Translations under genes and position numbers: made by a program
Part shown: in pieces, positions 39,248-48,492 of the stretch
Layout of the letters: every line of letters begins with the position of its first letter
Position numbering within the stretch: the stretch's first letter is position 1
Notes under the pieces: generated by a model
Told to the model about the DNA's origin: nothing
Databases searched by the model: none
The model's input: the letters and a program-made list of their open reading frames with translations, nothing else
NCBI RefSeq assembly: GCF_019904175.1
Contig: NZ_CP061913.1
Span: 434,001 to 498,000 of the forward strand
Direction: 5' to 3'
DNA: 64,000 nucleotides
Source of the DNA: Dactylosporangium vinaceum
Lineage (GTDB): Bacteria; Actinomycetota; Actinomycetes; Mycobacteriales; Micromonosporaceae

Positions 39248-40402
39248 TCATGTCGCCAGCGCGCTGATGAAGCGGCCCATGCGCTTGACGGCCTCGTCAA
39301 GCAGCGGGAGGGCCGTGGCGTAGCTGCAGCGGATGTGGCCCTCGCCGCTCGGGCCGAAGACGCTGCCCGGGACCACTGCCACGCGCTCGGCCTCCAGCAG
39401 GCGCTCGGCGAACGCCTCCGAGGAGAGGCCGGTCGAGCGGATCGAGGGGAAGGCGTAGAACGCGCCCTGCGGCTCGTGGCAGGTCAGGCCGATCTCGTTC
39501 AAGCCCTTCACGAAGACCCGGCGGCGGCGGTCGTAGTCGGCGACCATCTCGGTCACCTGGGACTCGCCCGAGCGCAGGCCCTCCAGCGCGGCGGCCTGGG
39601 AGACGTGGGGGGCGCACAGCATCGTGTACTGGTGAATCCGCCCGGCCAGCTCCAGGATCGGAGCCGGGGCGCAGATGTACCCCACCCGCCACCCCGTCAT
39701 CGCATGCGCCTTCGAGAACCCGCCCAGGACCACCGTGCGGTCGCGGGCGCCGGGGAGCGAGGCCAGGCACGTGTGCGGGGCGTCGTAGCTCAGCCGCTCG
39801 TAGATCTCGTCCGACACCAGGTACAGGTCGTGGCGCACGGCCAGCTCGGCCAGCTCGGCCAGGAGCGACGCCGGCTGGATCGCGCCTGTCGGGTTGGACG
39901 GCGACGAGACCAGGATCGCCTTGGTGCGGGGCGTGATCGCGCGCTCGATCTCGTCGATCAGCAGCTCGAACGTCGGCGACGAGGGCACGTAGACCGGGGT
40001 GCCGCCGGCGAACGTCACGCACGGGCCGTAGGCGACGTAGCACGGCTCGGGGATGATGACCTCGTCACCGGCGTCGAGCAGCGTCCGCATGACCAGGTCG
40101 AGACCCTGCGACACGCCCGAGGTGATCAAGCACTCCGTGGCGAAGTCGAAGCTGACCGCGTACCGCTGCGAAAGGTCCGAAACGATCGCCTGGCGCAGCT
40201 GCGGAAGCCCGGCGTTGGACGTGTACGTCGTGTAGCCCTGCTCGAGCGCGTAGATGCCGGCCTCGCGCACGTGCCAGGGCGTGACGTAGTCCGGCTCGCC
40301 GACGCCGAGGGAGATGACGCCCTCCATCGTGGCCGCGATGTCGAAGAAGCGGCGGATGCCCGACGGCGGGCAGGCGGCGACGATCGGGTTGAGCGGCTTC
40401 AC
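39248..40402 (-). CDS. PLP-dependent class I/II aminotransferase
   Basis: A 384-residue fold-type I aminotransferase. Landmarks are LGVGEPDYVTPWHVREAG near the N-terminus, the SNPTG motif (SSPSNPTGAI) near residue 170, SDEIYERLSY, the PLP lysine in GGFSKAHAMTGWRVGY (about residue 232) and the carboxylate-binding Arg in IRCSYAT. The type resembles aspartate and aromatic aminotransferases of the MalY/PatA group. GTG 40402 overlaps the Lrp stop as GTGA, so the Lrp-type protein probably governs its own operon in response to an amino acid. The substrate is unknown. Confidence 0.92.
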   Translation of the reverse strand: MKPLNPIVAACPPSGIRRFFDIAATMEGVISLGVGEPDYVTPWHVREAGIYALEQGYTTYTSNAGLPQLRQAIVSDLSQRYAVSFDFATECLITSGVSQGLDLVMRTLLDAGDEVIIPEPCYVAYGPCVTFAGGTPVYVPSSPTFELLIDEIERAITPRTKAILVSSPSNPTGAIQPASLLAELAELAVRHDLYLVSDEIYERLSYDAPHTCLASLPGARDRTVVLGGFSKAHAMTGWRVGYICAPAPILELAGRIHQYTMLCAPHVSQAAALEGLRSGESQVTEMVADYDRRRRVFVKGLNEIGLTCHEPQGAFYAFPSIRSTGLSSEAFAERLLEAERVAVVPGSVFGPSGEGHIRCSYATALPLLDEAVKRMGRFISALAT

Positions 40403-40890
40403 GGCGTGACCGGGAGGCGACGGTCGGGAATCGGGGCCGCGTAGAGCTCGTCGTCGTCCTTGTAAGTCTTCATCACGAAGTGCGTGGCCGTCGCCGTGAC
40501 CCGCTCGATCGTCGACAGCTTCTGCGCCACGAAGTCCGCGATGTCGTGCATGCTCCGCCCGGCCACGACACAGCGCAGGTCCTGGGCGCCGGAGACGAGG
40601 TACACCGAGCGCACCTCCGGAAAGCGCGAGATCCGCAGCGCCACGTCGTCGAACCCCAGCCCCCGGGCCGGCATCACGGCGACGTCGATGAACGCGGTGA
40701 TCAGCTGCTCACCGCTTATCTCGCGCAGCCGGTCGGCGTCGACCACGGCCTTGTACCGCCGGATCACGCCCTGCTGCTCCCACGCCGCGACCTGCGCCCG
40801 CACCCGCTCGACGTCGATCCCCGTGAGGTCCGAGATCCGTTCGGGCGTCGCGTGCGCGTCTTTCCGGAGGATCTCCATGATCTCCAACAC
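40399..40890 (-). CDS. Lrp/AsnC family regulator
   Basis: A 163-residue protein. The N-terminal HTH is MLEIMEILRKDAHATPERIS followed by a recognition helix and the wing ending RRYKAVVDADRL. The C-terminal RAM domain (ITAFIDVAV, then VYLVSGAQDLRCVVAG) binds an effector amino acid. It is transcribed with the aminotransferase (4-nt overlap). A TAAGAT -10 box 6 nt before the GTG start points to leaderless expression. Confidence 0.92.
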   Translation of the reverse strand: MLEIMEILRKDAHATPERISDLTGIDVERVRAQVAAWEQQGVIRRYKAVVDADRLREISGEQLITAFIDVAVMPARGLGFDDVALRISRFPEVRSVYLVSGAQDLRCVVAGRSMHDIADFVAQKLSTIERVTATATHFVMKTYKDDDELYAAPIPDRRLPVTP

Positions 40891-40902
40891 CGGGCAATCT
40901 TA
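40891..40902 (-). promoter_or_regulatory. leaderless -10 box of the Lrp-aminotransferase operon
   Basis: TAAGAT on the minus strand (40897-40902) is followed by 6 nt and then GTG 40890, without a Shine-Dalgarno. Confidence 0.5.
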
Positions 40903-41004
40903 CTGTCCGTGCAGCAGCGCACTCCAGCCCGACGCGGCTCGCAACAACGATGTGGATGCTGTCGTGACCACCCGGATATCGAACCCATGTGCTAAAACAA
41001 AGCC

Positions 41005-42321
41005 ATGCCTCGCCGGCGGAGCCCTGATGCGCCACGGGTGGTGTACCGCACCGCCCGGGTCGGGCTACGGCTGACCAACGCACAACGGAACCGCTGCTTC
41101 GGGCTGCTGCGTTCGGCGGGCGACGTGTGGGCCTGCGTCCTCGAGCTCAACGCATGGCGGCGGCAGCGACACGATACGCCGCTGGTGGCATACCAGGCGT
41201 TGTGCCGCGAGCTGGCCGCGTCCGGTCCCGAGACGTTCGCCGGACTCGACAGTGTTGGCGCCCGGTCGGTCCTGCGCCGGTTCTCCGACGCCTGGTTCGC
41301 CGCGGCGAAGCGGCGCAAGGCCGGCGACCTGGCGGCGCGATTCCCCCGCCGCCGACGCGCATTGCTGCCGGTGCGCTGGTATCACGGCACCTTCGTGCTG
41401 AACGGGCGACGACTGCGCCTGCCGTCTGCCGCCAGGGGTGCGCCGTTCTGGCTCCGGCTGGACCGAGAGGTGCCATACCCGGCGGAGCAGGTCCGGTCCG
41501 TGACCCTCCTCGCCGACGGCGGGCGACTCTGGATCGAAGTCACGGCAGAGGTTGCGATCGTGAGTTATCCGGCCGGGACGGCCCCGGAACCAGATCGGAA
41601 GGCCGGGGTAGATCTTGGCATCATCCATCGCTACGCGGTAGCCGGGCCGGACGGTCAGGCGTTGCTGGTGTCGGCCCGAGCGATCCGCGCCGAGCAGCAC
41701 CTGCATCTGGCCGACACCAAAGGCCGTCGGCGCGCCGTGGCCCGCCGAGCGCCCAAGCCCGGACGGCGAGGGTCGAGAAGATGGCGAAAGTATCGGCGCC
41801 GCACCCGCCTCGTCGAAGGCCGTCACCGGCGTCGAATTCGCCAAGCGCAGCACGAAGCCGCTCGATCCGTCGTGGCCTGGGCCGTCGAACAGCGCATCGG
41901 CACCCTTGCGGTCGGTGATCCCCGCGGCGTGCTCGCACTGAAAAGCGGGCGGAGGCACAATCTGCGGGTCAGGAACTGGCAGGTCGGCCGGAGCATCGCG
42001 ATCCTGCGCGACAAGGCAGAACTTGCTGGGATCGCCGTTCACCTCGTCGATGAGCGGGGCACCTCCTCCACGTGCCCGGTCTGCCGCAACCGCGTTCCCA
42101 AGCCGCCCGGCCGCACCATGGCCTGCACGTCCTGCAACGCAACCGGTCACCGCGACCTGCTCGCGGCGGCCAACATCGCCACCCGTGCACCTGCGGGCGG
42201 CGGTCTTGTCCAGCCGGCAGTACCGCCCGCTGTGATCACGCACCGTCGAGCCGGACGGCACCTTCCCGGTGCCGGACGGTCCCGGCGTGACCCCGTCGCC
42301 CGCACCGATCACCCGGTGTGA
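41005..42321 (+). CDS. tnpB: TnpB-like RuvC/zinc-finger protein of the IS605/IS607 group
   Basis: A 438-residue TnpB-type protein. The N-terminal helical region carries FGLLRSAGDVWACVLELNAW. The RuvC-I aspartate is in AGVDLGIIHRYAV. The zinc ribbon is CPVC and CTSC, and RuvC-III has GHRDLLAAANIA with the final Asp. The RuvC-II segment reads IGTLAVGDPRGVLAL, where most TnpB have Glu-Asp-Leu; Gly takes the Glu position. This may be a rearranged active site seen in some TnpB clades or loss of cleavage. No TnpA/TnpC transposase is adjacent, so it is a stand-alone copy. TnpB proteins are RNA-guided nucleases using RNA from the element's end. The C-terminal 45 residues are basic and probably overlap RNA-coding sequence. 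Confidence 0.88.
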   Translation: MPRRRSPDAPRVVYRTARVGLRLTNAQRNRCFGLLRSAGDVWACVLELNAWRRQRHDTPLVAYQALCRELAASGPETFAGLDSVGARSVLRRFSDAWFAAAKRRKAGDLAARFPRRRRALLPVRWYHGTFVLNGRRLRLPSAARGAPFWLRLDREVPYPAEQVRSVTLLADGGRLWIEVTAEVAIVSYPAGTAPEPDRKAGVDLGIIHRYAVAGPDGQALLVSARAIRAEQHLHLADTKGRRRAVARRAPKPGRRGSRRWRKYRRRTRLVEGRHRRRIRQAQHEAARSVVAWAVEQRIGTLAVGDPRGVLALKSGRRHNLRVRNWQVGRSIAILRDKAELAGIAVHLVDERGTSSTCPVCRNRVPKPPGRTMACTSCNATGHRDLLAAANIATRAPAGGGLVQPAVPPAVITHRRAGRHLPGAGRSRRDPVARTDHPV

Positions 42322-42405
42322 CGCCGGTGGCGTCAGTTGGCCGCCTGAGGTCCGCCCCGCCCGAGGCAGCGGGGAGTCGCTCGTACGCATCCTGCGGCGA
42401 GGAAC
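42319..42405 (+). ncRNA. candidate TnpB guide (omega) RNA scaffold
   Basis: Two perfect hairpins straddle and follow the tnpB stop: TGACGCC/GGCGTCA (42319-42335) and CCCCGC/GCGGGG (42355-42374). TnpB guide RNAs usually come from exactly this place. No element end or guide boundary could be fixed by eye, so this is a suggestion only. Confidence 0.25.
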
Positions 42406-42449
42406 CATGAACAGCGCCACGGCCCAGGCAATGTTTACGGTTTCAGGAT

Positions 42450-42462
42450 TACTATTCCGCGA
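42450..42462 (+). promoter_or_regulatory. leaderless -10 box of the MurF-racemase gene
   Basis: TACTAT (42450-42455) lies 7 nt before ATG 42463, and no Shine-Dalgarno is visible. It sits just beyond the tnpB 3' region. Confidence 0.5.
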
Positions 42463-44949
42463 ATGGACCCAGTCTCGGTCGCCGGGGTGGCGTCGATTGT
42501 CGGCGGTAAGGTGCACTTCCAGGGCGAAGAGCGCGAAGTCGGCAGCGTCGCGATTCACTCGGACCGGTTACAGGCCGACAGTCTGTTCTTTGCGCTCAAT
42601 GGGGTTACTGACGGTCACCGGTTCGTGGCGCGGGCGCTCGCGAACGGGGCCATTGCGGCGGTTGTGGACGAGGCGCGCCTGGCCGAGCTGCCCGCGGGGC
42701 AGGGGACGCTCATCGCCGTCGCCGATCCGCTCGCGGCGCTGCAGGCGATGGCGGTCTGGTGGCGGCGGCAGCTCAGCTCGACGACGTTCGTGGCCGTCGT
42801 GGGCAGCAACGGCAAGACGCTCACCAAGGATGCGCTCGTCGGGCTGCTCGCCGGGCACCGCACCACGTACGGCAGCCCGGGCAGCTACAACAGCCAGCTC
42901 GGCGTCGCGCTCTCGGTGCTGCAGTGCCCGAAGGACGTGCCGGTGGCCGTGATCGAGGCGGCCGCGACCGAGCCCGGGGAGATGGCCCGGCTCAAGCGGA
43001 TGGTCGACCCGCACGCCGTCGTGTTCACCAACCTCGGCTCGCGCAGCGGGCAGAACTTCGGCAGTCGCGACGAGCACGCCCGTGAGCTGCTCAGCATGGC
43101 GGCCGGCCTGCCCGAAGACGGGTGGCTGCTGATGGGCGAGGACGATCCGGGGGTGATCGCCCAGGCCCGGCAGATCGTGCCGGAGCGCCAGATCCAGAAG
43201 GACGCGCTGCCCCGCCTGACCCGGCAGCGCCACGTCGAGCGGTCGTCGCTGGTGCGGGCCGCGCTGCCCGACGGCACCGAGGAGGACCTCCTGGTGGCGA
43301 CGCCGTCACCGGAGGTACTCAAGGATCTGGAGCTGGCGATGGGTGCGGCGACCCTGCTCGGCATGCGGGGCGCCGACCTGCTGGCCGCGGTGGCCGACTA
43401 CACGCCGCCGTCGACGCGGATGCAGATGTGGCGGCGGCCCGACGGCGCGACAGTCGTCGGCGAGCTGGCCAACATCGACCCGCTGGCGCTGAGCAGTGCG
43501 CTGCGGACGGCCCGCTCGCTCATGGGCGCACAGGGCCGCACGCTGATGATCATCGGTGATCCGCTGGCCGGGCTGACCGCCGAGACCGCCGAGGCGATGG
43601 CCCGCTGCCTGCGTGCCGAGAACGTCCAGCTGGTCTGCGGCCTGTCGGCCGACACGCACGGCCTGATCGAGGCCGCGCTGGTCGGCAGCGACGTGCGGGT
43701 GCACCGGTTCGCCGACGAGGACCGCATGCGCGCGTTCGTGGCCACCGAGCTGCGCCCGGACGACGTGGCGCTCGTGCACGTCCCGCGGGACACGATGGTC
43801 ACCGACTCGTGGATGCACCTGGTGGAGACGGCCGCCGCGACCCGGCTCTACGTGGACCTGGCCGCGGTCAAGGACAACGTCGCCGCGTTCCGCAAGCTCG
43901 TCGGCCCGCACACGAAGCTGATGGGCGTCGTGAAGGCGGAGGCCTACGGCACCAACCCTGTGACAGTCGCGCACACCCTGCGCGAGGCGGGCGTGGACTG
44001 GCTCGGCGTGGCGACCGCTGACGAGGGGGTGGCGCTGCGGCGGGCCGGAGTACAGATGCCGATTCTGGTGTTTCTGGCGGTTCCGGGGGATCTCGATCGG
44101 CTCGTCCGCAACCGCTTGACGCCGTCGCTGTACTCCATGGAGATGTACGACGCCGCCTGCCGGGCCGCGGCCGGGAGTGGGCGGCGCCTCGACGTGCACG
44201 TCGAGGTCGACTCGGGGATGCATCGCAGCGGGCTGTATCCGGAGGCGGCGATCGAGCTGCTCGGGAAGCTGCGCGGCCACGAGCACCTGCGGCTGGCCGG
44301 CCTGATGAGCCACCTGGGCTGCCCCGACGACCCGGACGAGGACGACCTGACCCGCGAGCAGCTCAAGCGCTTCGGCTCGGTGTGCGCGGCCGCCGCCGAG
44401 CTCGGCTTCGAGGATGTCGTGCGGCACACCGCGGCGACGGCCGCCACGATCCGCTTCCCGGAGGCCCGCTACGACATGGTCCGCATCGGCCTGGGCCTCT
44501 ACGGGCTTCAGCCGTCGACCGCGACCAGCAGCCTCATCACGCTGACACCGGGCGTGGGCCTGGTGTCACGGATTGTCGAGATCCACAACATGGTCCCGGG
44601 CGAGCGGGTCGGCTACGGCGGCCTGTTCCGCGCGCAGTCACCGGACACTCGCATCGCGCTCATCGCGGCCGGCTACTACGACGCCGTCCCGCGCGCGTTC
44701 CGCAAGGTCGGGTACGTCCTGGTGAACGGCCGCCGCTGCGAGATCGCCGGCACCATCTCCATGGACTCGATGGCGATCGACATCACCGGCCACCCGGACG
44801 CGGAGGTCGGCTCCGACGTGCTCATCTTCGGGCAGTACGCCGGCTTCTCCACCCCGATCGAGCAGGCCGCCGCGGCGATGGACACCGTGTCACACGAGGT
44901 CCTGACGCAGGTCGGCCCGCGCGTTCAGCGGATCTTCACCCAGCACTAG
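42463..44949 (+). CDS. MurF-like ligase fused to alanine racemase
   Basis: An 828-residue fusion. Residues 1-455 follow MurF (UDP-MurNAc-tripeptide D-Ala-D-Ala ligase): an N-terminal domain with DSLFFALNGVTDGHRF, P-loop GSNGKT (114-119) and PGSYNSQLGVALSVLQ. Residues about 460-828 are a PLP alanine racemase: PLP lysine K491 in MGVVKAEAYG, then VDSGMHRSG, catalytic Tyr718 in GYGGLF and TISMDSMAID. Both active sites look intact. One chain could thus make D-Ala and attach a D-Ala dipeptide, with the tandem Ddl making the dipeptide in between. MurF-Alr fusions are known in Bacteroidetes; in an actinomycete this is notable. It may be a paralogue of the housekeeping enzymes. Confidence 0.92.
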   Translation: MDPVSVAGVASIVGGKVHFQGEEREVGSVAIHSDRLQADSLFFALNGVTDGHRFVARALANGAIAAVVDEARLAELPAGQGTLIAVADPLAALQAMAVWWRRQLSSTTFVAVVGSNGKTLTKDALVGLLAGHRTTYGSPGSYNSQLGVALSVLQCPKDVPVAVIEAAATEPGEMARLKRMVDPHAVVFTNLGSRSGQNFGSRDEHARELLSMAAGLPEDGWLLMGEDDPGVIAQARQIVPERQIQKDALPRLTRQRHVERSSLVRAALPDGTEEDLLVATPSPEVLKDLELAMGAATLLGMRGADLLAAVADYTPPSTRMQMWRRPDGATVVGELANIDPLALSSALRTARSLMGAQGRTLMIIGDPLAGLTAETAEAMARCLRAENVQLVCGLSADTHGLIEAALVGSDVRVHRFADEDRMRAFVATELRPDDVALVHVPRDTMVTDSWMHLVETAAATRLYVDLAAVKDNVAAFRKLVGPHTKLMGVVKAEAYGTNPVTVAHTLREAGVDWLGVATADEGVALRRAGVQMPILVFLAVPGDLDRLVRNRLTPSLYSMEMYDAACRAAAGSGRRLDVHVEVDSGMHRSGLYPEAAIELLGKLRGHEHLRLAGLMSHLGCPDDPDEDDLTREQLKRFGSVCAAAAELGFEDVVRHTAATAATIRFPEARYDMVRIGLGLYGLQPSTATSSLITLTPGVGLVSRIVEIHNMVPGERVGYGGLFRAQSPDTRIALIAAGYYDAVPRAFRKVGYVLVNGRRCEIAGTISMDSMAIDITGHPDAEVGSDVLIFGQYAGFSTPIEQAAAAMDTVSHEVLTQVGPRVQRIFTQH

Positions 44950-44975
44950 GCAGTGGCCGGGGCGACGGCGAGCGG

Positions 44976-44998
44976 GGCCTCACCGACTGGGTGAGGCC
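44976..44998. terminator. bidirectional terminator after MurF-racemase
   Basis: GGCCTCACC (44976-44984) and GGTGAGGCC (44990-44998) form a perfect 9-bp stem with a 5-nt loop between two convergent genes, overlapping the stop of the minus-strand one. Confidence 0.65.
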
Positions 44999-45210
44999 AC
45001 CAGCTCGCGCCACTCGGGGCGCCCGCCCATCCAGGCGTCGGCGAGGATCTGCGCCGCGGCCCGGCTGGGGCACTCGTGCTTCTTCGTGGGGCCGGAGGCG
45101 CCGCCGGTCTGCGCCTGGACTTCCCACTGCGGTCCGTTAGAACAGAGATACACATCGCGTCGACCGCGCCCGCCGTGTACGCCGTTCCACCAGTGCCGCT
45201 CGACTGTCAT
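44980..45210 (-). CDS. small hypothetical protein
   Basis: Seventy-six residues from ATG 45210 (MTVERHWWNGVHGGRGRRDV). The middle contains VYLCSNGPQWEVQAQTGG and then HECPSRAAAQILADAWMG, suggesting a compact alpha/beta fold with two cysteines. It is convergent with the MurF-racemase gene. No family is recognised; composition and the shared terminator support it as real. Confidence 0.6.
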   Translation of the reverse strand: MTVERHWWNGVHGGRGRRDVYLCSNGPQWEVQAQTGGASGPTKKHECPSRAAAQILADAWMGGRPEWRELVASPSR

Positions 45211-45284
45211 GAACAGACCGTACCGGGCTGGAGGCCTTGAGCGGAATCCGCCGACGTCAACCGGTTGTTCATACTACTCAGACA

Positions 45285-46250
45285 TCATGGCTCGATTACG
45301 GAGCGTGCCTGCCGGCGGTACGCGAACCAGAGCAGCACCATCGCACCGGCGGAGAAGATGACGTTGCCGGCCAGATCGACGGCGAGATCGGCCCCGCCGA
45401 CCGGATTCTGGACGAACGAGTGCCAGGCGTAGGTCAGCAGCGCGGCGGCGCCGATGGCCAGGCGGTGCGCGTCGCCCCAGCCCGCCCGGGCCGAGAACAG
45501 CGCGGTCGCGACCAGGAAGGCGACGATGCCCGCGGCGGCGACGGCCACGCCGACCCAGACCGGGATGGCGTCGACGGTGGCGATGAGGATGAACGCGCCC
45601 GCCGTCACCAGCGTGGTCACGAACACGACCCAGGGGCGCGGGGCGGTGCCGGTGGGGGTCGCCGAGCGGAACCGGATGAGCGCACCGGCCGCGACGAGCG
45701 CGAGCACGAGCACGATGGTGACGGCGTACTGGGCGGGGCTCGCCGAATAGGGCCACATCGCCTGGGTGACGGCCGCGGTCGCCGCGGCACCGAGCACGAA
45801 CAGGATCGAGATCACGATCAGGCCCCGGCGCTTGAGCCACGGGGCCGTACGCCGCTCGCCGGCGAAGCCCTCCATCAGCAGGATCGGTGCGCAGATGCTC
45901 CAGAAGACGTGGATGCCGACCACGAACAGCGTCCACGGCACCCCGATGCCGAGCGCGGGGATGTACCCGGGGTCGAGCAGGTGCTGGTCGACGTAGTTGG
46001 GGTTGAACAGCGACTGGGTCAGCAGCCCCTCCTCCAGCACGCCGTAACCGGTGGCCAGCAGGAGCATGTTGGGCCAGCCCAGGCCCCGGCGGCGGGCCAG
46101 CTCACGGATCAGCAGGGCGCCGCCGCCGTAGAGCGGGGCGTAGATGATGATCGCCGGCAGCAGCACGATCGGGGTGTTGCCCAGGAGGAACTCCCCGACG
46201 AGCGGGGCGAGGAAGAAGAGGCCGAGCACCAGGGCGTTGCGCTTGATCAT
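45285..46250 (-). CDS. polytopic membrane protein, CPBP-like glutamate pair
   Basis: A 321-residue protein with about nine hydrophobic helices. After the second helix there is YGGGALLIRELARRRGLGWP and then YGVLEEGLLTQSLFNPNY. The EE pair after a helix recalls CPBP/CAAX-type intramembrane proteases, but the following Arg and the H motifs are not clear, so protease function is doubtful. It stands between unrelated genes with no operon partner. Confidence 0.65.
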   Translation of the reverse strand: MIKRNALVLGLFFLAPLVGEFLLGNTPIVLLPAIIIYAPLYGGGALLIRELARRRGLGWPNMLLLATGYGVLEEGLLTQSLFNPNYVDQHLLDPGYIPALGIGVPWTLFVVGIHVFWSICAPILLMEGFAGERRTAPWLKRRGLIVISILFVLGAAATAAVTQAMWPYSASPAQYAVTIVLVLALVAAGALIRFRSATPTGTAPRPWVVFVTTLVTAGAFILIATVDAIPVWVGVAVAAAGIVAFLVATALFSARAGWGDAHRLAIGAAALLTYAWHSFVQNPVGGADLAVDLAGNVIFSAGAMVLLWFAYRRQARSVIEP

Positions 46251-46319
46251 GCCTACAAATAGACGCCTGTGGACGGTCCATCACCCGGTACATGCGCAGC
46301 GCATCGCCCGGTACAAATG

Positions 46320-46766
46320 TCATGCCCCGCCCGTGGCCATCCGCAGGCCCTTGGCCGCCAGGCGGTCGGCCCGCTCGTTCTCCGGGTGCCCGTTGTGCCC
46401 CTTGACCCAGTACCACTCGACCTGGTGCTTGGCGACGAGCGCGTCGAGCTCGGTCCACAGGTCGACGTTCTTGACCGGCTGCTTGTCCGACGTCTGCCAG
46501 CCGTTGCGCTTCCAGCGGGGTACCCAGGCGGTGATGCCGTTGCGGACGTAGGAGCTGTCCGTGTAGAGGTGTACGACGACCGGCCTGGTCAGGCTCTCCA
46601 GCGCCCGGATCGGCGCCGTCAGCTCCATCCGGTTGTTGGTGGTCGCCGCCGCCTCGCCGCCACACAGCTCCTTCTCCACCGCGCCGTAACGCAGGACGGC
46701 GCCCCAGCCACCCGGTCCCGGGTTTCCGCTGCAAGCGCCGTCCGTGTAAATCTCTACGTGGGTCAC
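46320..46766 (-). CDS. rnhA: ribonuclease HI
   Basis: A 148-residue RNase HI from GTG 46766. The catalytic residues are all present: D in [16 protein letters not shown] in [14 protein letters not shown] in [12 protein letters not shown] and the final D in NERADRLA, with the [10 protein letters not shown] loop. It removes RNA from RNA-DNA hybrids. The frame is open far upstream, but that part is the shadow of the GH64 gene. It may start without a leader. Confidence 0.95.
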   Translation of the reverse strand: MTHVEIYTDGACSGNPGPGGWGAVLRYGAVEKELCGGEAAATTNNRMELTAPIRALESLTRPVVVHLYTDSSYVRNGITAWVPRWKRNGWQTSDKQPVKNVDLWTELDALVAKHQVEWYWVKGHNGHPENERADRLAAKGLRMATGGA

Positions 46767-46794
46767 ATACGTATTAAAGGCCACCGGCCCGCTG

Positions 46795-48471
46795 TCACAC
46801 CGTGTGCCACTTCTGGTTGGCCGTGCCGCCGCAGTCCCACAGCTGCAGCCGCGCGTCGTTGGCCGGGTTCCAGTCCTTGATGTCGACGCACTTGTTGGCC
46901 TGCGGGTTGACCAGGTCGCCGGCCGCGCTGAGCACGAACTGCTGGGCCGCGTTGCCGGAGCACGTGGCGATCTGGATGTTCGCCCCGTTCGCGGTCGAGC
47001 CCCAGGCCACATCCATGCACTTGTTGTTGTCGGTGCGCAGCGTGCCGTTGACGAACGTCCACTTCTGGTTGGTGCCGCCGGTGCAGTTCCACACGATCAG
47101 GAACTGGCCGTCGTTGAAGTTCCAGTTCGGCACGTCGATGCACTTGCCGTTCCAGTTGCTGGCGACCGCCTTCACGTTGCCCGGGTTGGCCGGCGGCTGC
47201 GTGGTGCCGCCACCGGTCGGCGGCTGGGTCGTGCCACCGCCGGTCGGCGGCTGGGTCGTCGTCGGCGGAGGGTTGGAGCCGCCGGTGAACGGGCTCAGCG
47301 TGATGCCGGCCGAGCGGGGGTCGCCGTCGTGCACGAGCGACTCCTGGTTCTGCACGTCGTCGAACGCGAAGCCGTAGGCCTTGCCGTCGGCCATGTTCGC
47401 GTGGATCAGCCGCGAGTAGTGGTTGGTCAGCGCGCTCTTGTAGAAGTCGGCGGCGGTACCGCCGGGCTGCGTGTCGATGGTGCCGAGCGTGCTGCGGTGC
47501 AGCGCCGCGCAGAGCGTGCGCGCGATCGGGCCGACGACCTGGTCGTTCGGGGCACCGAGGGCGCCGTCGCAGCCCCAGACGTTCGACGTCGACGGGCGCT
47601 GGAACGAGGCGACCTGCTGGCCCGAGCCGTTCGTGAAGTTCATGACGGTGCCGCTGGTCCGGCCGAAGTACTTCACGTTCGGCTGGTCGGTGAACGGCAC
47701 CACCGTCAGGGTCTTGGTGGTGTAGGCGTTCCAGGCGTTGGCGATGTACGGGTCGAGGTACGTGGCGCTGAACAGCCCGGCGTCGGCCGCCTTCCCGGGG
47801 CTGAGCACCCGCAGCACGGTGCCGTCGCCGCGCGTCACGACCGTGTTGCCCCAGCCGGCCTGGGCCTTGATCTGGTCGATGACGTTCTGCCGGCCGTTGG
47901 CCTTGAGTGCGCCGGTCGTACTCGTCGTGCCGTTCGATCCCGTGACGCTCACGGCGTGCGGCACGGCGAACATGTCGACCTGCGAGCTGTTGAGCCACAG
48001 ACCCGAGTCGTTGTAGGTGAACTCGCTCCAGTCGAACAGGATGTCGTGGTTCGGGTCGCCCGCGGCCCACGGCGCCGGCTGGACCAGCCCGTCGGGGGTC
48101 AGGAAGAACTTCAGCTTCTCGCCGAGCGACATGTACACGCGGCCGGAGAGGTTCTTCGGCAGCTGGATCGTCTTGCTGGCGCCGTTGACCGGGCCCGGGA
48201 TCGACACGTCGGGGGCGGGCATCGGCGGGTTGGTGCCGGCCGACCACTGCGTGAACGTCCCGTTGGCGGAGACGTACCCGAGCTTGCCGGTGCTGAGGTT
48301 GGTGCCGAGGACGTACAGGTAGACAGAGTCCCCGCGGCCCGTCGTATTGGTGACGTTGAACGGCAGCAGCGACGGGCCGGCCGCCTGAGCCGACGGCAGG
48401 GCGGCGATGGCCACGGGTATCGCGGCGGCGACCAGGGCCGCCGCGCCGAGCAGCTTTGTCCTCAAACGCAC
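46795..48471 (-). CDS. secreted GH64 beta-1,3-glucanase with C-terminal ricin-type lectin
   Basis: A 558-residue protein. The signal peptide ends near LPSAQAA. Residues about 35-405 are a GH64 domain of the laminaripentaose-producing glucanase type: [20 protein letters not shown] carries the catalytic Glu and, with the following DMFAVP, the catalytic Asp. A Pro/Thr/Gly linker with a repeated TTQPPTGGG motif leads to a ricin-B beta-trefoil with C-x-D and QKW repeats ([15 protein letters not shown], then [10 protein letters not shown] and [10 protein letters not shown]). It degrades fungal wall glucan outside the cell. GTG 48471 follows TAGGAG. A LacI-type operator lies between promoter and start. 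Confidence 0.94.
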   Translation of the reverse strand: MRLRTKLLGAAALVAAAIPVAIAALPSAQAAGPSLLPFNVTNTTGRGDSVYLYVLGTNLSTGKLGYVSANGTFTQWSAGTNPPMPAPDVSIPGPVNGASKTIQLPKNLSGRVYMSLGEKLKFFLTPDGLVQPAPWAAGDPNHDILFDWSEFTYNDSGLWLNSSQVDMFAVPHAVSVTGSNGTTSTTGALKANGRQNVIDQIKAQAGWGNTVVTRGDGTVLRVLSPGKAADAGLFSATYLDPYIANAWNAYTTKTLTVVPFTDQPNVKYFGRTSGTVMNFTNGSGQQVASFQRPSTSNVWGCDGALGAPNDQVVGPIARTLCAALHRSTLGTIDTQPGGTAADFYKSALTNHYSRLIHANMADGKAYGFAFDDVQNQESLVHDGDPRSAGITLSPFTGGSNPPPTTTQPPTGGGTTQPPTGGGTTQPPANPGNVKAVASNWNGKCIDVPNWNFNDGQFLIVWNCTGGTNQKWTFVNGTLRTDNNKCMDVAWGSTANGANIQIATCSGNAAQQFVLSAAGDLVNPQANKCVDIKDWNPANDARLQLWDCGGTANQKWHTV

Positions 48472-48492
48472 GGGAACTCCTAGGGAAGATCG

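Noticed and set aside
41005..42321. Calling the TnpB a nuclease-dead RNA-guided repressor
   Set aside because: Only one motif differs and rearranged active sites exist in TnpB; nothing here shows repression, so it is left as a question.
38577..45210. A cycloserine-like or other D-Ala antibiotic biosynthetic cluster
   Set aside because: Besides the two D-Ala fusions, the typical biosynthetic, tailoring and resistance genes are missing and the intervening genes are unrelated.
45285..46250. Assigning CPBP intramembrane protease activity
   Set aside because: The EE pair is present but the further conserved Arg and His motifs could not be located by eye.
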